A stretch of 64,000 nucleotides of DNA from Schistocerca nitens (lineage: Eukaryota > Arthropoda > Insecta > Orthoptera > Acrididae). Numbering within the stretch: position 1 is the stretch's first letter; each line of letters opens with the position of its first letter. The position numbers and the translations under genes are program-made. The stretch spans positions 170,148,178 through 170,212,177 of the forward strand of contig NC_064622.1 in the NCBI RefSeq assembly GCF_023898315.1, written 5' to 3'. Positions 55,637-64,000 of this stretch are shown piece after piece. The notes beneath the pieces are model-generated. The model was given only the letters and a program-made list of their open reading frames with translations, did no database searches and was not told the origin of the DNA.

Positions 55637-55981
55637 GCCGGCCGGAGTGGCAATGCTCTACCAACTGAGCTACTCAAGCACGACTCACGACCCATCCTCA
55701 CAGCTTTAATTCCGCCACTACCACGCCTCCTACCTTCCAAACTTTACACAATTCTTGGGGTTTGTCAAGCTTCAGTCCTCGAACTCGTAGCCGGCCTTAG
55801 TGGCCGAGCGGTTCTAGGCGCTACAGTCTGGAACCGAGCGACCGCTCCGGTCGCAGGTTCGAATCCTGCCTCGGGCATGGATGTGTGTGATGTCCTTAGG
55901 TTAGTTAGGTTTAATTGGTTCTAAGTTCTAGGCGACTGATGACCTCAGAAGTTAAGTCGCATAGTGCTCAGAGCCATTTGA
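55637..55981 (+). mobile_element. SINE, subfamily A1, split by another SINE fragment
   Basis: A perfect 11-bp duplication, accaaatttaa, at 55626-55636 and 55982-55992 flanks the whole unit. The SINE head begins at 55637 and is interrupted after ~14 bases; it restarts at 55789 with agccggccttagtggc and then runs to the end of the tail. The head sequence is thus duplicated around the foreign insert. Confidence 0.88.
55652..55788 (-). mobile_element. Family E SINE fragment nested in SINE A1
   Basis: The complement of tctaccaactgagctactca (near 55657) is an A-box region of the family E tRNA-like domain. The following body (cacgactcacgacccatcct) is the 5' segment of E. The B-box side is missing. 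The 16-bp copies agccggccggagtggc (55636-55651) and agccggccttagtggc (55789-55804) look like its target duplication with two mismatches. Confidence 0.78.
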
Positions 55982-55992
55982 ACCAAATTTAA

Positions 55993-57148
55993 CAATACTT
56001 CAGTGGGAGGGACGAAAGCGACGTAGCCACAATTCTCTACTGTGAAACCATCATTTCACAGGATCGTGCGTAACATTAAACATATCATTACAACGTCGTT
56101 ATTACTGTCAAAAGATTCTGGCTTGGTTATTAGACGTCCTTATGAAACTGAATAACCGTACTTATGAAACTGTTGTCTCTCTTTAGTGCAGAATTTTCGT
56201 CAGTGCTGGTTATTTTCTCACAAAAGAGTAGCAAACATGGAAATATGTAGTTAAATACCATTATTAGCGGTTTCAGTTTCAAAATTTTTTCAGAAACTTC
56301 CATAAAGATTTCGCCAAAGAAGTACATACGCTTTATATACCTTTACATGTCTCGCAGATAATAATATTTGATACAAATAGGAAACTGATTGTTGGAATAC
56401 ATTGGTTGTTCTCTTGCTTACTGAAATGCCGATAGGAAGTTGATTCAACAGTTCAAACATCACAGAGACCAGCGTTAGCAACCTACCCAAAATAAATGTT
56501 TGATACGGAAAAAATTGTATACGCTAGAATATCAAGAAATAACATGTGCTTCTGTAAAGATCTTTAACTCTCGGTTTCGCCAGTAGTTACGAAATGTATA
56601 TTTTATTATTAAAATTAGATTTAAATGGAAAAAATCTCATTAAAAGACTTTAAATTTTAGTCAGTGGATTGAAGCAGGACTTCATGACAGAAGCGCTTCA
56701 TCTTCTTTATTGAGAGAATTTGAAACCGAGTCACTGTGTTTTGCATTACGTATGTGTCAGAAAATTATACGTACTCCCACTTTTGCACTATTTTAATCAC
56801 AATGCAATTTCTCATAAATTTAGCAAGAACGCAGACGATACAGACACATTTTCAACATTACAACCGTCGAGGTTATTTAAATTGAGCACGGACTTTCAAT
56901 CCAATTACTGACTTTGAACGCTCGTTTCATATTGTGTGAGAGAGTACGTGCCAGTAGAAATTCTGAACACTCCATTTATTTTTTCGTGAAGCTTAATTAC
57001 TGCTTGTACTCTGTTTCTGTATAAAAATGAAGTTGCTTGACGAAATTTATTATTAGTATTAAATTCGGTGGTCGGATTCTCAGACTGTAAAAAACAACTT
57101 AGTAATATAGGAAATGAATTTCCTGTATGAGTCCGCAATCATTATGAA
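55993..57148. other. No gene or repeat recognised
   Basis: AT-rich, only short frames. Confidence 0.45.
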
Positions 57149-57427
57149 TATTTTGTAAATAAAACCGTCTAGGTAGCAAATCAAAATTTCTTTATTTACT
57201 TAAAATGAATTTTAGGCTACTACCATCATTAGATATCAAAGAGCTTAGAACTTACAGAAGAAGGTGCCGTGTCAGTACTAAGGATTAGGCATAATTTTTC
57301 ATATTGACGTAGAACTTTCTTTTGTAAGTTCTAATAAGCTTTTCATATCTGATGATAGCAATAGCTGAAATGTCGCAATAAATAAAGATGTTTTAATAAG
57401 CGAGCTAGACAGTTTTATTCACAAAAT
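57149..57427. repeat. Inverted repeat, ~115-bp arms
   Basis: The left arm (57149-57265) and right arm (57315-57427) are imperfect reverse complements. attttgtaaataaaaccgtc pairs with gacagttttattcacaaaat, and ttagaacttacagaagaagg pairs with the ctttcttttgtaagttctaa side. The loop is ~49 nt. Probably a fold-back or MITE. Confidence 0.78.
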
Positions 57428-58737
57428 GTTAAAAATGCTACTAGAGCCAACACAACCTAGGCCACCAAAGGCTGAAAATACTATAAAATAATCTACATTA
57501 CAGTGAATCTAGGTAGAGAAGATCCGAAAATTATGTACCAGAATTTAGATTCGTCGTTAAAAATCTACCAAGCACAGAAATCATTTGTAAAATAAATTAC
57601 TATGAACTAGCTGGATTACAAATACTGAAACTTGTTAAAAATGTGTGTGAGTTGTTGTAGCCAAGCAATTAATAGAAATAATCCGCATTCTTTTGAAATA
57701 TGAGCTGCTACATAAGGAATATTTAGTAACGAGCAATGGTGACATATGCTAACACATACAAGGCTTCAAGTTTATCAACGACAATTTTTCATTGGTATCG
57801 AAATCAGAACCGCTTGTAAATTGCTTGGAAGTACAATACATTACTTATTTTCTTCGTGTTGAGGGGTAGTGTGAAGAAAATATTTCTAGCTGAGGCCCAA
57901 TTTCCTTAACTATTCCTTTGTGTCCCAGCGGAATAGGGAGAAACAGTGGCTCAATATTGTCGTAGGATCCAGTGAAGATATAGATTCTGAAATGATGAAA
58001 GCTGCCCTTCAGCTGATGTCAAAAGCTTTTCTGTTAGAGGATATTACTTTGTAACCTCTGCAGAATCACAGATACGATTGCATGTTAACCAGACAGCCAA
58101 TCGCGAATTAACTTATGACTATCGCTAAACGTTTCCCGTAGGGGAGAGGGGGGGGGGGCATGGTGAAGGTAGTTCAAGACCATATTGAAAGCTTGAGCCA
58201 TTTGGTACAGGCAAAAGGGCTTCCAGCGTATTTGTAACGGTGCTTCTGAATTAAAGACGCAAATTTGGGATTTTTTTTTAGTAACTTAAGTTGAGTTAGT
58301 CACTTTCTGTTCCAATATATGTAAGTAATAGTTTAAGATGTTACTGGTACCAAAAGAGTTAGGAGATTGGAGGTATAGATGAATACATCTGTTATCCGAC
58401 AACTATCACTTGAATTTATCTATCTATGATTTTATGACTGACCGAACTCCAGGCACGGTTCGTAAATCAAGAAATCGCATACCTCCGACAAAGAATAAAA
58501 TTGGCCAATTGCGTGTAAGAACTGCGCTCTTGAGTATTCCGTACTCAATTATGGATATGGACACTTCATCGACTCCGGGATACGAAGATCTTGACGATTT
58601 TTTCCTGGTTTCGTCACTGATACTGGGAATATATAGGTCCCAGGGAATCCAAGATTTTAGAAAATGTTTTAATTTAAATCTTGAGTTCGTATAATAGATA
58701 ACAAAGCGAATATTTTTTCCGTGTGACATAATCACAA
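57428..58737. other. No gene or repeat recognised
   Basis: AT-rich. Overlapping frames at 58410-58694 (plus) and 58424-58735 (minus) have no domains. A short G run lies at 58150-58158. Confidence 0.45.
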
Positions 58738-59890
58738 ATTAACAATTTTGTGATTTTTTTTCCTTTGCGAAACTGTTCTTCTTGTTAAATTTCATGATTC
58801 TACGTCAAGAGGAAGTAGCCAATAGGCTTTAATGAATGAGTTTGCGACTATCAAAATATGTGACATAAATTTCAACGTCATACACGTATCTATTCCTGAG
58901 AAAAACGAATCTTATCAAATGGATGGACAGAGAGAGAGAGAGTCGGATAGCAAACGACATTTTTTCGTGTAATGTAGTTAAAAATTAACAATTTCTGACT
59001 TTTCCCTTTACTTTTACTGTGAGAATTTCTTCTTGCCAAATTTTGTCTTTATAGACGACCGGGAAGTACCCGGTAAATTTTGACAAATGAGTTTTCGAGT
59101 ATCAAATTACATGACGTAAGTGGCTGTAGCTTTTGGTTGCGCAGACATAGGAGCTTTCCTTTATTACACCACAAAGTTACTATAGACCGTAGTACGTAAT
59201 TTCAGCTTGATACACCTAGCCGTTCCTGAGATAAGGGAACTTAACAGACAGCCAATCAGATAATAAATGACAAAAAGAAATCTTTTGGTGCAATATAATT
59301 AATTAAAAATTAACAATTTCGGATTTTGCCCCTTACTTGTGCTGTGAAACCTTTGTTCTTGCCAGATTGCACGATTCAAGACTAGTCTGAAGTACCACGT
59401 AGGTTCTGATGAGTGAGTTTGCCAGTTTCAAATTATGTGACATAAATGGCTGTATCTTTTGGTTTCACTGACAAAGAAGCTAACGTTTTTTATATCGCCA
59501 AGGCACTATAGACCTCAGTGACATAAATTTCAACTTTATATATCCAGCAATTCCTGAGAGACTGGCGGGACAGACAGACAATCTAATTTTTTCTTTTGTT
59601 TGTAAAGTGAGACCTTGCTTCTTGATCCTAGGTCAACGGGAGGTACTCTGTAGCTTTTGATGGGTGAGTTTTCGAGTGCCAGAATATGTGTGTATCTTTT
59701 GATTAGACTGACTTAGATGTTTCATCTTTTTACATTGCCAAATGGCCGTAGATCTTAATATGAGACGCAAATTTCAACAAAATGCCTCTACCCCTAGCTG
59801 AGAACAAGTGTTTTGAACAGTCGGACAGCCAGACATACAGTAAGGTGGTTTCCGTTTTTACCGATTGAGATACGGAACCTTAAAAACCAC
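58738..59890. repeat. Degenerate tandem repeat, ~329-bp period, ~3.5 units
   Basis: The phrase ttcctgag recurs at 58893, 59223 and 59551 (spacings 330 and 328); a decayed gctgag near 59797 ends a shorter fourth unit. Other phrases recur in the same order: attaacaattt(c/t), (t)gagtttgc/gagttttcgag, atgtgacataaat, tggctgta(t/g)cttttggtt, actatagacc, gacagacag. The last unit ends in ttccgtttttaccgattgag and atacggaacct, which can fold into a small stem. Confidence 0.8.
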
Positions 59891-59929
59891 TGTGCACGTG
59901 AGAAACTGAGTAAACACACAGCCTTGGCA

Positions 59930-60300
59930 GGTGAAACGGTCAGCGGTCAACGCCCCCGCAAGCACGGACTCCGATTGGCTATCGCCGCGGTGTCGACGTT
60001 GCCCCGCTGTTAAAAGTTAGACAAACAGGCGCCGTTTTAAATTATTATCGCGAAACTGCCCGCGCTAATTAAAAATCAACTTGCCGAACGTGGAATTTGC
60101 CCGCACCGGCGCGCTCCCCGGCGGGTGGGTGGGCGGCGCCGGCGAAATTATCACCAGCTTATTAGCGTAATTGCTGCACCTCTCACTTCAAAACAAACAC
60201 GAATTATGCGGCCGTAATTAATATAAGCCCCCGTGTTGTTTGTTCGCGCACGGGCGGACGTAATGTAAAAATGCGATTACACCGCACAGTAGCAGTCAGG
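59930..60300. other. CpG-dense block 8
   Basis: CpG-rich (ccgcaccggcgcgctccccg near 60101, gcggcgccggcgaaattatc near 60133) mixed with gctaattaaaaatc (60064) and gtaattaatat (60214-60224). No domain-bearing frame and no transposon boundary. Confidence 0.5.
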
Positions 60301-60909
60301 TTAAATGACTGCCGTGAAATTGATGCCATTCTGTCGCCATTCTTTTTTTTTTCGGTCTCGTGACAGCCCTGTGCTTTCTTCGAGCAGTTTACCGTTCATG
60401 GGATTCACCTCTCAGTGACTGGTTTTACATTCTCTTCCACACTCTTATTAGTTGGTGCCGCAATCTTAACTGTACCGTCGCCTTCGTTAGTTTTACGAAT
60501 CTCGCTTACACTGTATGTGTCTTCCTAATGGTGATATTAAAGGAGTTTATATGCCTCTGAGCTCCAAGCGCATTCGACCGATTCTAGGGATAACAGTCTT
60601 CAGATACGTATGTTTCTTCTTCCAGTAGCGATATAAACTCTCTTTCGTCTTTATGTGGACACTTTCCAATTAAAAGCCGTTTATCGAAATTAAAAAATGG
60701 TTGTTTTTAAATTATTCAGACCTCTTTCGTTTCGACGTATCAGTCAACTTCAGCGGGTTCTACGAAAGAACATTCCCCGGAGGTCCTTCTACTCCTTTCT
60801 AGCAAACAATTGATGGGGCAGAACGCTATAGCCTAAGGTTGGAACAAGCCAACAGTAGCGTTCAAAGTGAACACTAGGATTAAAAATAACCTCTACTATT
60901 CGTGAATTA
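60301..60909. other. No gene or repeat recognised
   Basis: Short frames only. Confidence 0.4.
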
Positions 60910-60913
60910 TGTA

Positions 60914-60976
<63 letters not shown>

Positions 60977-60980
60977 GTGC
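60910..60980. repeat. (GT)n microsatellite
   Basis: About 70 bp of GT with gta and gc interruptions at the edges. The minus strand gives a spurious Thr-His repeat frame. Confidence 0.97.
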
Positions 60981-62424
60981 AGGGGAGTGGGTCAATTAGT
61001 TACATACAAATAACTTGTGTGAACAATCAGCATAATGTCATAGTTTCTTAGAAAATATTTGATATTGCTAATGGTAACCCTGCTCCACATGTCAGCGGCG
61101 TATCACGCACACACATCTCACTCGTGGATCTGAAAATAACTAAGTAATTACCTGAAGACTGTTGGAAGCAAGCAGAAACTCCGTGTAAAGATCGTAGATA
61201 TTACACGGTATTAAGCTAGGAGATCTCCAGAGCTTTAGTTTCCGTGTACAAAGTTGGATACCAGACTTGCTGAAATGCAACTACATTGCACTATTGTCTG
61301 CTTAGCATGGAACGATATTACTGACAATTTAACGTGTGCATTTGCAAAGAGAGGGATGTTCGTGTTGGATACCTTGGTAGGGGTATATTGGGCTGCCTGT
61401 TTCAGTGTCTTCCTCGTTGCTAGGCAAATATCATCGCAATATCTACCAGAATAACTTCTCATTCTGTCGGAAACTAACTAAATTTTACACGTTCCACGAA
61501 AGCTACTGCATGAGAAGCGGGGCGTTGTTTATTCCGATGACTGCCTTCATTGCCCGTTCATATTCTTTCTCATGAGTCGATTAAACCGTATTTATAGTAG
61601 CTTTCAGCTGTTTACAGTTTTCGCTTTTGTTCAACTATGGATGATGATGGTGAAGAACTGAACTATGGCTCAGGTGATTAAAATCTTTAAAAAAGACGCT
61701 ATGCCCTCAGGAACAGGGAAGGAAAATGGGAAACGTAAACTCAGTTGTTGATATTACTATTGTAGATTGGTGTGTCGATGGAGGTACTCGGCGTGAATTT
61801 TAAGTCCATGCTAGACGACGTATGAGAGATTTAACGTTTGTCTGTACTCCATCACGGAAGTGTACATCACTTTTCAGTTGGCTGTTCCCTGTGCTTATGT
61901 TGGAGGATCTGTGAACCCGTTAAGTGGTTGGAAAGCCAGGCGTATCATCTAAATGCTGTCATAAGAAACCACCGTTCCACCATGTGCTGTGCAACATCTT
62001 AGTCACATTCAGAATCAGTTATTTCATTTCCTTATTATAAACTGCACAGCATCCAGAACGATATAACAAGTAAGACTAGCACACTTGTTGCACTTGCGTG
62101 TGCATTAAGGCAAAGGCTCGAGAACAGCTATGAAATGCACTCGAACTCCCCTACTTTTTCCCAACTACACGCTAAGATTATTATTTCATGGTTACTACGT
62201 TGCTTATTGACACTAGAAAAAAGCATGACTAATAGTGACGGATTCAAAATCATTAACCAACAGCCACATCATTCTTCTCCGATTTTGGTCAGACTAAACA
62301 AAAGTGTAACAGAAAAGTGATCTAGGATGTTTGACGAGAGGTTTTAATTTTCTCAGACAAAATATCTACAGTAAGAATACTGGATTCTATAAACTACTCA
62401 CATAGGCAAGTGATGGACCAAATA
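60981..62424. other. No gene or repeat recognised
   Basis: Two frames overlap antisense at 61235-61462; no domains. Confidence 0.45.
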
Positions 62425-62428
62425 AGAG

Positions 62429-62983
62429 TGAAACGTCCCCTTTGAACAATTATACAAAACTGAACGTACTCAAACATTCACTATAGTGACACACAATATT
62501 TTTAGCGCAACGCAATCTGACTTTCAATAATCCCTACAAAAGAATGGCCCTGACTAACATTAACCTATACCTTTCACAAATCACTTACCTCACAAAAATC
62601 TTCGTTACTCGAACTACTGCAATACAGCGAGCGCCACTACGGAAGGCACTAACTACTGATAGGCATAGTTAGCAAATGAAAGATTTTAATAGAGAACAAA
62701 CAATGTATTTACCTTAATAGTCATAATATATATAGCAGTTCATGACAGCCAGTCTTACAAATTTCCAAACTCCGCCATTTCCCTCCCCACATCCACCACT
62801 GCTGGCGGCTCACCTCCAACTGCGCAACGCTACGCGCTGTTCACAGCCAACTGCCGCTGCCCAACACTACAATGGCAGACAACAATGCAAACTAGCCACA
62901 GACTGCACACAGCACAGCCAGTGATTTTCATACAGAGTGCTACGTAACGTTGCCAATAAGAAAACATAAACAGCCTACTTACA
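62429..62983. mobile_element. Solo-LTR-like repeat, copy C
   Basis: It starts TGAAACGTCCCC and ends CTACTTACA, with a 4-bp duplication agag at 62425-62428 and 62984-62987. 555 bp. It matches copy B block by block (caacgcaatctgactttc, tcttcgttactcgaactact, ggcggctcacctccaactgc) apart from a ~30-bp deletion after gcgagcgccacta and a few small gaps. A TATA-like tatatatattatgac lies on the minus strand near 62723-62737. Confidence 0.82.
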
Positions 62984-62987
62984 AGAG

Positions 62988-63467
62988 TAATTACAACATG
63001 TACTTTCATGGCAGTTATTTCCTCGGAATAATAATTGGAACTAAAAAAAAATGAAAACACAGAAACCTTCGATATAAAATTGAAGGGGCCTTTAAAGGAT
63101 CAATTACTGTAATTGAATTTTAACAATTGTTATTTTCGCACTCTATTCATAGATAAAAAGAAATGTTAAAAGTGTGCCTTGCAGTTCAGTCCATTCTGTG
63201 GAATACAGGAGTCGTTGCAAGATGTAACAGTTGCGAATGAGATACGCATATTCTCAAGTTTCTCCCCTTGTGTGGCCTTACCGAGACTAATTGGTTTCAG
63301 GGTAACAGCTCTGTTATCCAGTCTAGTTGACGAAGAAGGAATTAAATACGTGCTTCGGGGCAGTTTAAAGAATCGTAGGAGAATTCTCAAGAAGTGTAGT
63401 CCACTATAGCAAAGAAGACGATAGCTTTCAGATCTCGTCGATAGATATTTCTGTGTACTGTTCTTCA
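62988..63467. other. No gene recognised
   Basis: The overlapping frames at 63166-63657 (minus, 163 codons) and 63179-63409 (plus) have no domain; the minus frame runs antisense into a LINE fragment. Confidence 0.4.
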
Positions 63468-63696
63468 TTCTGGGATCCTTATGAGATAGAAGTGGCAGAG
63501 AAAATAGATCTACAGAAGGGCAGCGCGTTTCGTAACGGACTCGTTTTATAAACGCGAGAGTGTTACGAAAATATCCAACTTCAGTGGCAAATGCTGACAA
63601 GGAAATGATGTGCATTGTTGAGTGATTCACTGTTGAAAGTACAAGAGAGTATGCCACTAAGAAACTGAAGCAACATATTGCTTCGTCCTAGATATA
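63468..63696 (+). mobile_element. LINE 3' fragment
   Basis: gggatccttatgagatagaa, then agaagggcagcgcgtttcgt (RT C-terminus out of frame) and cttcagtggcaaatgctgac are the same blocks as at 640 and 6776. The element is cut off at ~63696 by the next transposon. Confidence 0.75.
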
Positions 63697-64000
63697 CACT
63701 ATGTGACGTAGAGTATCCTATCACCCCTATCTAATACGGAATTGACCAACGGATGTCACGCAAGGCGGATCCGCAAGTATAAAAGGAGGTAGAAAGAACT
63801 GCGTAGTCACCTAAGAAGAAGTAACAGCAGAAAAGGTCAGTTAGGAGAGCTCAGTGACTTAGAATAAGGACTAGTCACTGGATGCCACATGAGTAGCAAA
63901 TCCATGTGGAGCATTTCAACCCTTCTAAAGGTGCCACAGTGGACTGCTACTTATGTGACTTGAAGCGTAAACGCGGAAGAAGAGCCATAGCTAAACCAAT
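63697..64000 (+). mobile_element. Tc1-like element, family 2, partial at window edge
   Basis: It starts cactatgtgacgtagagtat after a TA at 63695-63696, inside a LINE. From ~63842 it reads a decayed transposase N-terminus (frame pieces RELSDLE, then STLLKVPQWT), parallel to the minus copy at 23451-24915 (FSDLVRKLVIGC, SILLKVRETT). It continues beyond the window. Confidence 0.82.

Noticed and set aside
3835-60980. CRISPR-like arrays
   Set aside because: The tandem sequences are microsatellites, or a 329-bp degenerate repeat without unique spacers; the genome is clearly eukaryotic.
63166-63657. 163-codon minus-strand frame
   Set aside because: No domain is visible and its upstream part is antisense to a LINE fragment.

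Overview
This window looks like intergenic or intronic DNA from a very large, repeat-rich insect genome. The SINE, LINE and Tc1-like families match ones I recognise from orthopterans, especially Schistocerca-type locusts; the organism is inferred from those repeats alone. I found no convincing host protein-coding gene, tRNA gene or rRNA gene. The longest open frame (188 codons, 54337-54903) begins inside a SINE and shows no domain. Every recognisable protein fragment is a decayed transposase or reverse transcriptase.

Layout. 1-5 kb: a LINE 3' end (640-1043), then mostly featureless sequence. 5-10 kb: a SINE, a LINE 3' end split by an RTE-like LINE (6776-8016), a CpG-dense block, and a large fold-back repeat (9092-9888). 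10-20 kb: a 686-bp TA-flanked TIR element holding another insertion, a hAT element with only a zinc-finger exon (13703-15093), a CpG-dense block, a 5S-rRNA-derived SINE (16283-16604), an inverted repeat and a Tc1-like element (18114-19220). 20-32 kb: an LTR-like repeat, a Tc1-like element containing two SINEs, an inverted pair of one Tc1 family (25268-26838 plus, 28043-~29265 minus), a minus-strand LINE 3' end (29537-30262) and a third Tc1-like family (30345-31821). 32-46 kb: SINEs, a compact inverted repeat (33632-33933), an LTR-like repeat split by a 2.9-kb hAT element (36601-39509), and a decayed LINE carrying a SINE. 46-50 kb: a three-level nest, LINE broken by a 2.2-kb mariner element broken by a SINE. 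50-64 kb: a SINE-rich part, an inverted repeat (57149-57427), a degenerate ~329-bp tandem repeat (58738-59890), another LTR-like copy, and a Tc1-like element running off the right edge.

Sixteen copies of one tRNA-head SINE superfamily are present; almost all keep readable target-site duplications. The same tail is joined to different tRNA-like heads, pointing to modular evolution. Target duplications and terminal repeats allow relative dating of at least nine nested insertions.

At least eight CpG-dense blocks of 200-600 bp, several with TAATTA-type cores, recur every 4-10 kb and do not look like known repeats. They are the best candidates for host regulatory function. I did not find a clear novel multi-gene system. 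The most interesting material is the transposon architecture, the fold-back repeats and these CpG-dense blocks.
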